Source of the DNA: CADCVT01 sp036389485
Lineage (GTDB): Bacteria > Actinomycetota > Thermoleophilia > Solirubrobacterales > Solirubrobacteraceae
DNA: 64,000 bases
Direction of reading: 5' to 3'
Assembly (NCBI GenBank): GCA_036389485.1
Contig: DASVPR010000039.1
Location: 1-64,000 of the forward strand
Position numbers and translations under genes: made by a program. Positions 37,967 to 46,570 of the stretch are shown one piece after another (within the stretch, counting starts at the first letter, position 1; every line of letters starts with the position of its first letter). The notes beneath the pieces were generated by a model, which was given only the letters and a program-made list of their open reading frames with translations, did no database searches and was not told the DNA's origin.

Positions 37967-38572
37967 TTACCGCTGTTCGGCGGCGAGCCTCAGGCCCAGC
38001 GCGACCAGAACCGCGCCCGTGAGGCGCTCGATGTGGCGCGCGAACGCCTGCCTGAACGCGCGGTGCGCCTTCGTGACGAGGAGGGCGAGGAGCGAGTACC
38101 AGGCGAGGTCGATCGCGGCGACGAGGAACCCCATCGCGACCGTCAGCGGCAGCACGGGCGCGCCGTCGGGGACGAACTGCGGGAAGAGCGCGACGAAGAA
38201 GACGGAGAGCTTCGGGTTCGCGAGGCTCGTGACGATGCCGTCGCGGAAGGCGCTGCCGCCGCTGCGCCGCGGCAGCTCCGGCTCGTCGCCGCGGCGCGCC
38301 CGGACCAGCGTCGCCACGCCGAGCACGACGAGGAACGCGGCCCCCGCGAGCTTGAGGACCTCGAACGCGACCTGCGACGCCGCGACGACGGCGGAGATGC
38401 CCAGCGCGGAGAGCAGCGCCCACGTCAGCACGCCCACCTCGTTCCCCGCGGTGGTGGCGAGGGCCTCCCGCCGGCCCCCTCTCAGCGCGCTGCGGACGAC
38501 CAGCGCGGTCGTGGCGCCCGGCGTGAGCGAGAGCAGAGCGGCGACGGCGAGGAACGCTAGTGCAGAGTCCAC
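37967..38572 (-). CDS. LysE/RhtB-family amino acid exporter
   Basis: The 201-residue membrane protein has six hydrophobic segments and the family signature near the N-terminus (SLTPGATTALVVRSALRGGRREAL) and in the middle (FRDGIVTSLANPKLSVFFVALFPQFV). LysE-type proteins export lysine, arginine, threonine or homoserine lactones; the substrate cannot be told. It probably has its own promoter and diverges from the next gene. Confidence 0.88.
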   Translation of the reverse strand: MDSALAFLAVAALLSLTPGATTALVVRSALRGGRREALATTAGNEVGVLTWALLSALGISAVVAASQVAFEVLKLAGAAFLVVLGVATLVRARRGDEPELPRRSGGSAFRDGIVTSLANPKLSVFFVALFPQFVPDGAPVLPLTVAMGFLVAAIDLAWYSLLALLVTKAHRAFRQAFARHIERLTGAVLVALGLRLAAEQR

Positions 38573-38594
38573 GCCCGCAACTTACGATGTCGGC

Positions 38595-38951
38595 ATGCCC
38601 CGGTTCCATCACCTCTGGATCGTCGAGGCGGAGCTCGAGGTCCGGAACCCCGACCCGTCCGGGCCCGCCCGCGGCGACCGGATCTTCGAAGCGCTGCTGC
38701 GCTACGCCAGCGACGACACCGAGCCCTACCCGGTGAAGTGCAGCCGCAGCGACGACGGCTGGCTCGAGATCACCTTCCCCGTCTTCGCCGCCAACCCCTT
38801 CGCGGCCCTCGCGTCCGGCGCCGCGCTGCTGTCGGAGGCCTGCGCGTCCGCCGACACCGCGGTCGGCGTCGTGCGGCTGAACGTCGGCGAGAGCACTAGC
38901 GAGATCGAGGGCTATCGCTCCCGCTTCCAGGAGATGGAAGCGTCGCAGTGA
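38595..38951 (+). CDS. Hypothetical protein
   Basis: The 118-residue soluble product begins MPRFHHLWIVEAELEVRNPD and contains DDGWLEITFPVFAANPFAALASGAALLSEAC. No family is recognised. It is divergent from the LysE gene 22 bases away and overlaps the GFA gene tail to tail by 56 bases. Confidence 0.68.
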   Translation: MPRFHHLWIVEAELEVRNPDPSGPARGDRIFEALLRYASDDTEPYPVKCSRSDDGWLEITFPVFAANPFAALASGAALLSEACASADTAVGVVRLNVGESTSEIEGYRSRFQEMEASQ

Positions 38952-39390
38952 AGCGCCGGCGGCTCTCGGGCGGCCACAGCTGCTCGGGGTCGTAGTAGAC
39001 GTCGAACGCCGGCGTTCCCGCGGGCAGCGTCACCCAGCCGACCTTCGAGCGCGTGTAGATGTGCACGTCGGGCTCGACGCCGGTCGGGTCGTCGAGCGTG
39101 CCGCCCCGGACGAAGAGGATCCGCGGCGTGCCGTACTCGCTGAACACCGCGACCTGGCACCGCGGGCAGCGGTGGATCCGCTGGACGCCGCGGTCGTCCT
39201 CCCCCGCCGGGACCTCGACCACCTGCGGCGCGCCTTCGAGCACCTCGACCCGGTCGGCCTCGATCAGGAGGTTGATCACGAAGGCGCTGCCGGTCTGGCG
39301 CTGGCAGTTCAGGCAGTGGCAGCAGTGGACGAACAGCGGCCCCGACCCGAGCCGGTAGCGGACGGCTCCGCACGCGCAGCGGCCGGTCAT
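38896..39390 (-). CDS. GFA-family zinc protein
   Basis: The 164-residue protein has the glutathione-dependent formaldehyde-activating (GFA/CENP-V) fold ligands: GRCACGAVRYRL, HCCHCLNCQRQTGSAF and HRCPRCQVAVFSEYG, which hold structural and catalytic zinc. Members adduct or bind thiols; most have no proven reaction. It overlaps the aldo/keto reductase by ATGA on the same strand, so they are co-expressed. Its C-terminal tail is antisense to the gene at 38595. Confidence 0.86.
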   Translation of the reverse strand: MTGRCACGAVRYRLGSGPLFVHCCHCLNCQRQTGSAFVINLLIEADRVEVLEGAPQVVEVPAGEDDRGVQRIHRCPRCQVAVFSEYGTPRILFVRGGTLDDPTGVEPDVHIYTRSKVGWVTLPAGTPAFDVYYDPEQLWPPESRRRFTATLPSPGSGSDSPRSR

Positions 39391-40148
39391 CGCAGGGCGG
39401 CGACGTCGTCGTCGCTCAGCTCGAGGTCCAGCGCGGCGAGGTTCTCGCGCAGGTGCGCGATCGACAGCGTGCCGGGAATCGGCAGGACGTTCGGCGCGCG
39501 GCGCAGCAGGTAGGCGAGCTTCACGGCGGTGGCCGTGACGCCGTGGCGCCCCGCGACCTCGTCGACCGCGCGCCCGCCGCCCCGCAGCGGGAAGTACGGG
39601 ACGAACACGATCCCCTCGCGGGTGCAGTGGTCGACGACGTCGTCGTCGCCGCGCTCGGCGAGGCTGTACTCGTTCTGCACGGCGGCGATCGGGACGACCT
39701 CCCGCGCCCGCTCGATCTCCTCGACGCTCACCGCCGAGATCCCGACGTGCCGGATCTCTCCCTTGTCGACCCGCTCGCGGATCGCGCCGAGGCTCTCCTC
39801 CATCGGCGTGTCCGGGTCGACGCGGTGCAGGTAGTACAGCCCGATCGCGTCCGTCCGCAGGGCCCGCAGGCTCTGGTCGATCTGCGCATGGAGCACCTCC
39901 GGCCGCCCCTCCCCACGCCGGTAGCCGCCCTTCGTCGCGACGAGGACCTCGTCCCGCGCCCCGATCGCGGCCCCGATCGCCTCCTCGCTGTCCCCACCCG
40001 TGTAGAGGTGCGCGGTGTCGATGTGCCGGACCCCGGCGTCGACCGCCTCGCGGACGAAGTCGACGTGCTTGCGCCTCGTCGTCAGGCGGTTCGTCCCCAG
40101 CCCCACCCGAGGGACCTCGACGCCGGCGAGTCGCAGCGTGCTCATCAA
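39387..40148 (-). CDS. Aldo/keto reductase
   Basis: A 253-residue NADPH-dependent oxidoreductase with the catalytic tetrad in AHLYTGG (Tyr), DTAH (Asp), ATKGGY (Lys) and YYLHRVD (His), and the GTLSIAHLREN segment that binds the 2'-phosphate of NADPH. It resembles the short AKR subgroup acting on aldehydes. Met1 and Met2 are both possible starts. It is translationally coupled to the GFA protein. Confidence 0.9.
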   Translation of the reverse strand: MMSTLRLAGVEVPRVGLGTNRLTTRRKHVDFVREAVDAGVRHIDTAHLYTGGDSEEAIGAAIGARDEVLVATKGGYRRGEGRPEVLHAQIDQSLRALRTDAIGLYYLHRVDPDTPMEESLGAIRERVDKGEIRHVGISAVSVEEIERAREVVPIAAVQNEYSLAERGDDDVVDHCTREGIVFVPYFPLRGGGRAVDEVAGRHGVTATAVKLAYLLRRAPNVLPIPGTLSIAHLRENLAALDLELSDDDVAALR

Positions 40149-40216
40149 CTGAGCGTACGAAACACGGGTCTTGCAGCGAGCGCCGCGAGGACGGCGGACG
40201 AACTACCCTGGCTCCG

Positions 40217-40687
40217 ATGATCGCGGCGGCCTCGACACCCGCTTGGTGGATCGTCGTTCTGCCGGTCGCAGGCACGCTTCTCGGCGTCGCGATGGGACAG
40301 TTCGTTCCCGAGTGGTTCCGGCGGCGGACGGCGGCAGAGGCACGGTACGACGCCGCTATCGCCCCCGTCGCCAAGATGCGTAGCGCTCATCACGGCGTTC
40401 AGCTCGACTTCCCGGCGGCGTGGGTCCAGGCGCCGACGGCGGAGCAGCATGCACGGGACAAGCACGAGCTGTCGAAGCAGGCGTTCACGCGCTATCTCGA
40501 TGCAGCCGCCGACGCGCGGTCGTCACTCGCGGCGCTCTACCCGTGGTCGCCGGACCTTCGACGGCATTGGGATCAGCCGTTCATTGACGAAACGGAATTC
40601 GAGCCTCTGATGGCTGTCCTGTTCGAGCGGCGCCGCGCGCCGATGGCGCGCTTCGACGAGCGGGGGCGGGCGGTCGCCGGTAACTGA
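40217..40687 (+). CDS. Membrane-anchored hypothetical protein
   Basis: The 156-residue product has one N-terminal membrane helix (WWIVVLPVAGTLLGVAMGQF) and a charged cytoplasmic part (FRRRTAAEARYDAAIAPVAKM, LSKQAFTRYLDAAADARSSL). It may be related to small membrane proteins of defence or stress islands, but no family is assigned. Confidence 0.6.
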   Translation: MIAAASTPAWWIVVLPVAGTLLGVAMGQFVPEWFRRRTAAEARYDAAIAPVAKMRSAHHGVQLDFPAAWVQAPTAEQHARDKHELSKQAFTRYLDAAADARSSLAALYPWSPDLRRHWDQPFIDETEFEPLMAVLFERRRAPMARFDERGRAVAGN

Positions 40688-40920
40688 GGGACGTCGGCGC
40701 GCGCCCAGAACAACTGCCGGGGTCGGCGGGCGCCGCGGCGACTGTCCCACAGGCTCGGATCGTCTCGGCGTTCCGCGATGACGTCGTCGCGCGACTGCCG
40801 GACTCGTTCGTGCTCACGTACGGGCAAGTCGACGATTGGATCGACGCTCATGCCCGGTGGTTCGCGGAGAACCCACGAGCTGTTCCGCTGGATCCGTTCG
40901 CAGCCGGCGGCGCCGATTAG
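40684..40920 (+). pseudogene. Coding-like fragment after the membrane-anchored gene
   Basis: A shifted frame gives about 78 residues ending VARLPDSFVLTYGQVDDW, IDAHARWFAENPRAVPLD and a stop. It has no ATG or GTG near its beginning; only CTG 40684 overlaps the previous stop. It is probably a gene remnant, or a 3' part separated by a frameshift. The stop overlaps that of the convergent NERD gene. Confidence 0.4.
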
Positions 40921-41663
40921 CAAGCGGGCGGCAGCGCGGCGACCGCCCGCTTCAGGGCCTCCAGACTCGCCGGTGTGAGCCTCCTCGGCTGCTGCTCGAG
41001 CCACGACGCCGCGCGGTCACCGGCCAGGAAGACGACGCGCTCGGCGTCGACCGCGCCTGCCGGGAAGTCGTTCCAGAAGACGACCACGGGCTGCACCCAG
41101 ACGCGCTCGTTCGCCAGGCGCTCCAGCTCGCGGCTGAGGGCAGCCGCTGCACGGCGGACGCTCCGGCTGAGGTTCGGCGGCTCGTAGGTGGCCCGCGGGT
41201 TGTCCGGGGGCTCCACCCGGACGAGGTCGCCGCGGATGGTCGTCACGCCGCCGAGCTGCTTCGTGTCGACGAGGAACACGCCCGCGGGACCGACGAGGAC
41301 GTGGTCCACGTTCCCGCGCGCCGACGCCACGTCGTGCGCGATCGCCCATCCGTCCCGTGCGAGGCCGGCGAGCGCCCGCGCCGTTCTGCGCTCCGCGTCG
41401 CGGCCCGTCCTCCAGTTCTCGATATGCGGCGCCGGCGAGTCGCGCAGCCAGACCCAGATCCCCACCAGCCCCCCGGCCGCGAGCCCGAGGCTCCAGCTCA
41501 GGAGATCGACCGGCCAGACCACGTGCGCGAGGCAGAGCGCGATCACCGGGACGAGCAGGAAGGGCTCAACCCGGCGGACGACGCGTCGCCGCCACCGGTC
41601 GCGGGCCTGCCGGAAGAAGACGTCCGCCGACCGGCCGGCGCTCCGGGAACGTGAGTCCATCAT
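40917..41663 (-). CDS. NERD-domain protein with membrane anchor
   Basis: The 248-residue product has a basic N-terminus, two hydrophobic helices (about 33-50 and 55-72) and a NERD nuclease-related domain (about 80-200) with TGRDAERRTARALAGL, ARGNVDHVLVGPAGVFLVDTKQLGG. The Asp-x-Lys motif of the restriction-endonuclease-like fold is visible in NVDHVLV...DTKQ. NERD proteins are predicted nucleases, often with helicase or kinase partners, none of which is here. Confidence 0.82.
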   Translation of the reverse strand: MMDSRSRSAGRSADVFFRQARDRWRRRVVRRVEPFLLVPVIALCLAHVVWPVDLLSWSLGLAAGGLVGIWVWLRDSPAPHIENWRTGRDAERRTARALAGLARDGWAIAHDVASARGNVDHVLVGPAGVFLVDTKQLGGVTTIRGDLVRVEPPDNPRATYEPPNLSRSVRRAAAALSRELERLANERVWVQPVVVFWNDFPAGAVDAERVVFLAGDRAASWLEQQPRRLTPASLEALKRAVAALPPAC

Positions 41664-41720
41664 GGCCCCGTCATCGGTTGCCGTCCCGGACCCTTTACAG
41701 GATCGGATTGGTGAAGCTGC

Positions 41721-42392
41721 TCAGCGCAGGGCGAACCACGTCGCACGGGCGGCCGCGACGAGGGTTCCGTCCTCCGCGCAGAGCGCCGATGCCGCCTGCC
41801 GTCGACGCCCGTCGTCGGCGAGCTTCCACGCCACGACCGCGTGCTCGCGCCCCGGGACGACGTCGGCCCGGATCTCGGCCTCGATGCGGCCGAGGACGAA
41901 CGCCGGCTCGCCTTCGATCTCGACAACCGGCCCGCAGGAGGTGCAGTCGAGCGCGGACCAGACGAGCTCCGGGGCGAAATCCTCAGGCGTCCAGGCGACG
42001 GCCCAGACCTCGCCGTTCACCGGACCGGCGAGGCAGTGCAGCCCGTGCTCGTTCATCGGGCCGCAGCCGAAGCAGTTCGGGAACGGGTGCCTGGCGGCGA
42101 GGGGGGTTGCGGCTGCCGCCACCCGCGCGGCGTCGACGGACACGGGAGGGATCTCGCCGACGTCGACCTCGTCGAGCCGCGAGAGCTCGGCGAGGGCCAC
42201 ACCGGCGGCGTCGCGGAGCGTCGCGCCGTCGAAGTCGAGGTCGGTCTCGACCGGGACGGGGCGGCGGATGGTCACCCGCGCCGGGCCTCGGCCGGCGAGG
42301 AGGCCCGCGACGTAGCCGCCGTTCGCCGCGCCCGGCGGGCCTTCGAATCGCGCGGCGACCCGGATGCGCGAAGGGGCGCGGGGCGCGATCAC
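41721..42392 (-). CDS. Hotdog-fold thioesterase-like protein
   Basis: The 223-residue protein reads as a double hotdog: an N-terminal part FEGPPGAANGGYVAGLLA and a C-terminal part LVWSALDCTSCGPVVEIEGEPAFVLGRIEAEIRA, with a PFPNCFGCGPMNEHGLHC segment between, a common pattern of acyl-CoA thioesterase-like proteins. The substrate is unknown. It overlaps pepQ by ATGA and so belongs to the tail of the aro-pepQ operon, where efp would be expected. Confidence 0.75.
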   Translation of the reverse strand: MIAPRAPSRIRVAARFEGPPGAANGGYVAGLLAGRGPARVTIRRPVPVETDLDFDGATLRDAAGVALAELSRLDEVDVGEIPPVSVDAARVAAAATPLAARHPFPNCFGCGPMNEHGLHCLAGPVNGEVWAVAWTPEDFAPELVWSALDCTSCGPVVEIEGEPAFVLGRIEAEIRADVVPGREHAVVAWKLADDGRRRQAASALCAEDGTLVAAARATWFALR

Positions 42393-43459
42393 TTGACGAC
42401 CGTCAGCTCTTTCGGCAGCGAGCTCAGGACCTCGTTGCCGTCGGACGTGATCGCGACGAGGTCCTCGATCCTCACTCCGACGTGGCCGGGGACGTAGACG
42501 CCGGGCTCGACCGTCACGACGTGGCCGGCGGCGAGCTGCTTGTCGCCCTGCTTCGACAGCCGCGGCTCCTCGTGGACGTCGATCCCGACGCCGTGGCCTA
42601 GGCCGTGGCCGAAGTGCTCCGCGTGACCGGCCGCCTCGATGATGTCGCGCGCGACCGCGTCGACCTCGCGGCCGAGCGGCCCGGGGCGGACCGCGGCGAG
42701 CGCCTCGAGCTGCGCGCGCAGCACCAGGTCATACACCTCGCGATCCCGCGGGTCGACGGAGCCCGTCGCGACCGTCCGCGTGCAGTCAGACGCGTAGCCG
42801 GCCATCTGGGCGCCCCAGTCGATGACCACGAGCGTGCCGGCCGGGATCGCGACGTCGCGCGGCTGCGCGTGCGGCAGCGCCCCGTGCTCGCCGGCCGCGA
42901 CGATCGGCGGGAACGACACGCCATCGGCGCCGCGGCGCCGCATCGCCACCTCGAGGTCGAGTGCGACGTCGCGCTCGGTGCGCCCCACGATCCCGCGCTC
43001 CAGGACGACCTCGCGGAACGCCTCGTCGGCCACCCGCGCCGCGTCCCGGATCAGCTGTACCTCATCGGCGTCCTTCACGAGCCGCAGCTCCTCGACGACG
43101 CCGCCGCACGCGACGAGCTCGACGTCCTCCCCCAGGAGCTCGCGCAACCGCGCGTGCTGCTTGACCGACACGTGGTCGTCCTCGAACCCGAGCCGCTCCG
43201 GCAGCCCGTCGTCCGCGAGGCGCGCGAGCAGGTCGCTCGCGATCTCGGCCTGCCCCCACTCCTCGGCCACCTCGTCGCGCGCCTGGGTCAGGTAGCGGAA
43301 GTCGGTCAGGAACCGTCGCACGCCGTCCCCGACGACCGCCGCGCCGTTGGAGCCGGTGAACCCGGTCAGCCAGCGGAGGTTCGGGAGGTCCATCACGAGC
43401 AGCGCGCCGACCTCGCGCTCGCGCAGCGCCTCGACGACGCGGGCGGGACGGTCGCTCAC
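42389..43459 (-). CDS. pepQ: Xaa-Pro dipeptidase/aminopeptidase (M24)
   Basis: The 356-residue protein has an N-terminal creatinase-like domain (VGALLVMDLPNLRWLTGFTGSNGA) and a pita-bread M24 catalytic domain with metal ligands in VVIDWGAQMAGYASDCTRT, FGHGLGHGVGIDVHEEP, VVTVEPGVYVPG and GVRIEDLV. It cleaves Xaa-Pro bonds. The GTG start overlaps the aroQ stop by four bases. In Bacillus the order is aroQ-pepQ-efp; here efp is missing from this place and lies 28 kb away. Confidence 0.92.
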   Translation of the reverse strand: MSDRPARVVEALREREVGALLVMDLPNLRWLTGFTGSNGAAVVGDGVRRFLTDFRYLTQARDEVAEEWGQAEIASDLLARLADDGLPERLGFEDDHVSVKQHARLRELLGEDVELVACGGVVEELRLVKDADEVQLIRDAARVADEAFREVVLERGIVGRTERDVALDLEVAMRRRGADGVSFPPIVAAGEHGALPHAQPRDVAIPAGTLVVIDWGAQMAGYASDCTRTVATGSVDPRDREVYDLVLRAQLEALAAVRPGPLGREVDAVARDIIEAAGHAEHFGHGLGHGVGIDVHEEPRLSKQGDKQLAAGHVVTVEPGVYVPGHVGVRIEDLVAITSDGNEVLSSLPKELTVVK

Positions 43460-43893
43460 GCGAGCTGCTCCTTCAGGATCGCCAGCGCATCGCGGTAGCC
43501 CTCCGGGCCCTTGCCGCTGACCGTCCCGACGACGAGCCCCTCGAACACCGAGACCTTCCGGAACGCCTCGCGGTTCTGGACGTCGGAGAGGTGGACCTCG
43601 ACGGCGGGGAGCCCCGTCAGCTCCAGCGCGTCGCGCAGCGCCCACGCGTAGTGCGTCCACGAGCCCGGATTCAGCAGCACCGCATCCGCGAGGCCCTCGA
43701 GCCGGTGCAGGTGCTCGACGAACTCCCCCTCGTGGTTCGAATGGAAGAACCGCGGCTCCAGCCCCAGCTCGCGCGCGAACTTCCCGATCTCCCGCTCGAG
43801 GCCGTCGAACGACAGCGTCCCGTAGTGCAGCGGGTCGCGCCGCCCGAGCTGGTCGAGGTTGACCCCGTGCATGATCTCGACGCGGTTCCTCAT
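43456..43893 (-). CDS. aroQ: 3-dehydroquinate dehydratase, type II
   Basis: This enzyme forms 3-dehydroshikimate in the third step of the shikimate pathway. The 145-residue protein has a flavodoxin-like fold with VEIMHGVNLDQLGRRDPLHYG, FHSNHEGEFVEHLH, LLNPGSWTHYAWALRDAL and VEVHLSDVQNREAFRKVSV. One change is notable: type II enzymes normally begin LNGPNLNLLG, and here it is MHGVNLDQLG. The ATG overlaps the aroKB stop by four bases. Confidence 0.9.
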   Translation of the reverse strand: MRNRVEIMHGVNLDQLGRRDPLHYGTLSFDGLEREIGKFARELGLEPRFFHSNHEGEFVEHLHRLEGLADAVLLNPGSWTHYAWALRDALELTGLPAVEVHLSDVQNREAFRKVSVFEGLVVGTVSGKGPEGYRDALAILKEQLA

Positions 43894-45359
43894 CGCGTCA
43901 ACTCTGCCACGGCTTCGCGCACGGCCGCCTCCCCGACGACGTGGCCGTGGCTGACGTCCCCGGGCGCGGCGACGAGCACGAACGGCACGCTCGCGCCCGT
44001 CCGCTTCTTGTCGCGGTGCATCGCGGTGAGGATCGCGTCGACGTCGAGGCCCTCGAGCGTCGTCGGGAGCCGCGCGTGGGCAAGGAGCTCCCGCACCCGC
44101 GCCCGCAGCTCGTCCTGCCCGGAGAGCCGCAGCGCGGCGAGCAGCCCGAGCGCGACCGCCTCGCCGTGCCGCAGGCGCTCGTAGCCGGTGACGGTCTCGA
44201 TCGCGTGCGCGACGGTGTGCCCGAGGTTGAGGACCTGCCTGCGGCCGCCGTCGCGCTCGTCCTGGGCGACGATCGCGACCTTCGTCCGCGCGCAGCTGAA
44301 GATGACGTCGTCGTCGACCGGCGCCCCGCTCGCGACGCGCTCCCACAGCCGGCCGCCCGCGATGAGCGCCGTCTTGACGACCTCCGCGTAGCCGGCGGCG
44401 TGCTCCTCCGCCGGCAGGGTCGCGAGCGTCTCGGTGTCGGCGAGCACCGCCAGCGGCTGGTGGTAGGCGCCGACGTAGTTCTTCGCCTCGGGAAGGTCGA
44501 CCGCCGTCTTGCCGCCGATCGCCGCGTCCACCATCGCCAGCAGGGTCGTCGGCACCTGCACGATCGGGATGCCTCGCTGATAGGTCGCGGCGCAGAAGCC
44601 GGCGAGGTCGGTGACGCAGCCGCCGCCCACCGCGCGCAGGTGATCGCCCCGGGTCGCGCCGAGGCGGACCAGGTCGCGCCACACGGCGGACGCGGTGTCG
44701 ATCGTCTTCGCCGCCTCGCCCGCCGGCACGACGACGTGGGCGTCAGGCGCCCACCGAGGACCGACCTCGTCGTCGGTGACGACGAACGGCCGCCCCGGCG
44801 CGCCGACGTCGAGCTTCCGAACGCCGCGGCCGACGATCACCGGGTAGTCGCCGCCGTCCGTGTGCGCCCAGACGGCCCGCGCGCCGTCCGGCACGAGCGC
44901 CGCCGCCCGCCGCGCCATCCCGCGCACGGCCGGCGCGATGACGTGCGCGACCTCCTCGTAGAGCGGCCGGCGCCGCGCGTGCAGGGCGTTGAACGCGTCG
45001 CGGTCGCGCGCGAGCGGCCGGGCGGTGTCCTTGCACCGCGACCACGCGACGTCGGCCTCGACGTCGAGCAGGACGACGCGATGGCGGCGCAGCGCCTCGC
45101 GGACCCGCGGCGACTCGACGGCGCCGCCGCCGAGCGCGACGACCGCGTCGTCGGGCCGGTCGAGCAGCTCGAGCACGAGCTCCTCCTCGCGACGGCGGAA
45201 GTCCGCCTCGCCATGCTCGGCGAAGAAGGCCTCGATCGGCGCGCCGAGCCGCTCGGCGAGCAGCGCGTCGGCGTCGACCGCGCGGACGCCGAGGTCCACC
45301 GCGATCTCGCGGGCCGCCGTCGACTTCCCGGCGCCCATGAAGCCGACGAGGACGATCAA
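43890..45359 (-). CDS. aroKB: Bifunctional shikimate kinase / 3-dehydroquinate synthase
   Basis: One 489-residue frame carries two shikimate enzymes. Residues 1-165 are shikimate kinase (LVGFMGAGKST Walker A, DADALLAERLG, ADFRRREEEL, ALGGGAV, RPLARD). Residues 175-489 are 3-dehydroquinate synthase (VPAGEAAKTIDT, AVGGGCVTDLAGFCAATYQRGIP, VPTTLLAMVDAAIGGKTAVDLPEAKN, LNLGHTVAHAIE, HGEAVALG), an NAD/zinc enzyme. There is no stop between them. The start is the TTG whose TTGA overlaps the aroC stop. Such AroK-AroB fusions are known in some actinobacteria. Confidence 0.92.
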   Translation of the reverse strand: MIVLVGFMGAGKSTAAREIAVDLGVRAVDADALLAERLGAPIEAFFAEHGEADFRRREEELVLELLDRPDDAVVALGGGAVESPRVREALRRHRVVLLDVEADVAWSRCKDTARPLARDRDAFNALHARRRPLYEEVAHVIAPAVRGMARRAAALVPDGARAVWAHTDGGDYPVIVGRGVRKLDVGAPGRPFVVTDDEVGPRWAPDAHVVVPAGEAAKTIDTASAVWRDLVRLGATRGDHLRAVGGGCVTDLAGFCAATYQRGIPIVQVPTTLLAMVDAAIGGKTAVDLPEAKNYVGAYHQPLAVLADTETLATLPAEEHAAGYAEVVKTALIAGGRLWERVASGAPVDDDVIFSCARTKVAIVAQDERDGGRRQVLNLGHTVAHAIETVTGYERLRHGEAVALGLLAALRLSGQDELRARVRELLAHARLPTTLEGLDVDAILTAMHRDKKRTGASVPFVLVAAPGDVSHGHVVGEAAVREAVAELTR

Positions 45360-46555
45360 GGGGTGGCGGGCGGGTGCGAAGCGGCCGCGGGGGCGCCCTT
45401 CCACCCGATCCGCTCGACGTAGCGGTCCAGCGCCTCGCGGACGTCGTCGATGTGGTCGCCGCCGAACTTCTCGCGGTAGGCGCCGGCCAGCACGATCGCG
45501 ACCATCGCCTCCCCGACGACCGCGCCGGCGGGCACGACGCACGAGTCCGTGCGCTCGCGCAGCGCCTGCGCCGGCTCGTGGGTCGCGATGTCGACCGACC
45601 GGAGCGGCTGGGTCAGCGTAGGCAGCGGCTTCAGCGCGGCGCGGCACACGACGGGCTCGCCGGTCGTCATCCCGCCCTCGAGCCCGCCGCTGTGGTTGGT
45701 CTCGCGGTAGAAGCCGCGCTCCTCGGACCAGAAGATCTCGTCGTGCGCGCGCGAGCCGGGCTTGGCCGCGAGGTCGAACCCCTCCCCCAGCCCGACGCCC
45801 TTGCACGACTGGATCGACGCGAGCGCCATCGCCAGCAGGCCGTCCAGGCGCTGCTCCCACGAGACGTGCGACCCGACGCCCGGCACCACGCCGTACGCGC
45901 GCACCTCGAACACCCCGCCGATCGACTCGTTCGCCTTCCGCTGGACGTTGATGTGCTCGACCATCGCGGCGGACGCCTCGGGATCGAGGCAGCGCACCGG
46001 GTCGTCGTCGACGCCCGCGAAGGCGTCGGGCGCCAGCGGGTCCGGAACCGCGGCGGTCACCGGCCCGATCTGCACCACGTGCGAGAAGACGCGCACGCCC
46101 AGCGCGCCGAGGAACGCCTTCGCCAGCGCGCCGCCCGCGACCCGCGCCGCGGTCTCCCGCGCCGACGCGCGCTCGAGGATGTTCCGCACGTCGCTCGTCC
46201 GGTACTTCCACGTCCCGACGAGGTCGGCGTGGCCGGGCCGCGGCAGGTGGACCTCGTCCACCGCCCCGTTGACCGGCCACGGGTTCATCCGCTCCTCCCA
46301 GTTGGCGTAGTCGGCGTTCGGCACCGACAGCGCCACCGGGCCGCCGAGCGTCACGCCGTGGCGGACGCCGCCGGTCACGACCGCGTGGTCCTTCTCGATC
46401 TTCATCCGGCCGCCCCGGCCGTGCCCGAGCTGGCGCCGCGCCATGTCGCGGTCGATCGCCTCCCGCTCGAGGCGCAGCCCGGCCGGAAGGCCCTCGACCA
46501 CGCAGGTCAGGCCGGGGCCGTGGGACTCCCCTGCGGTTGTCACCTTGAGCGCCAT
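45356..46555 (-). CDS. aroC: Chorismate synthase
   Basis: This FMN-dependent enzyme makes chorismate from 5-enolpyruvylshikimate 3-phosphate. The 399-residue protein has GESHGPGLTCVVEGLPAGL, the RRQLGHGRGGRMKIEKD segment, RPGHADLVGTWKY, RASARETAARVA, ETNHSGGLEGGMTTGEPVV and ALKPLPTLTQPLRSVDI. Both catalytic His are present. It leads aroKB-aroQ-pepQ with overlapping frames, and it follows the pilus genes after a 15-base gap. Confidence 0.96.
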   Translation of the reverse strand: MALKVTTAGESHGPGLTCVVEGLPAGLRLEREAIDRDMARRQLGHGRGGRMKIEKDHAVVTGGVRHGVTLGGPVALSVPNADYANWEERMNPWPVNGAVDEVHLPRPGHADLVGTWKYRTSDVRNILERASARETAARVAGGALAKAFLGALGVRVFSHVVQIGPVTAAVPDPLAPDAFAGVDDDPVRCLDPEASAAMVEHINVQRKANESIGGVFEVRAYGVVPGVGSHVSWEQRLDGLLAMALASIQSCKGVGLGEGFDLAAKPGSRAHDEIFWSEERGFYRETNHSGGLEGGMTTGEPVVCRAALKPLPTLTQPLRSVDIATHEPAQALRERTDSCVVPAGAVVGEAMVAIVLAGAYREKFGGDHIDDVREALDRYVERIGWKGAPAAASHPPATP

Positions 46556-46570
46556 CGGAGGCGCCCAAGG

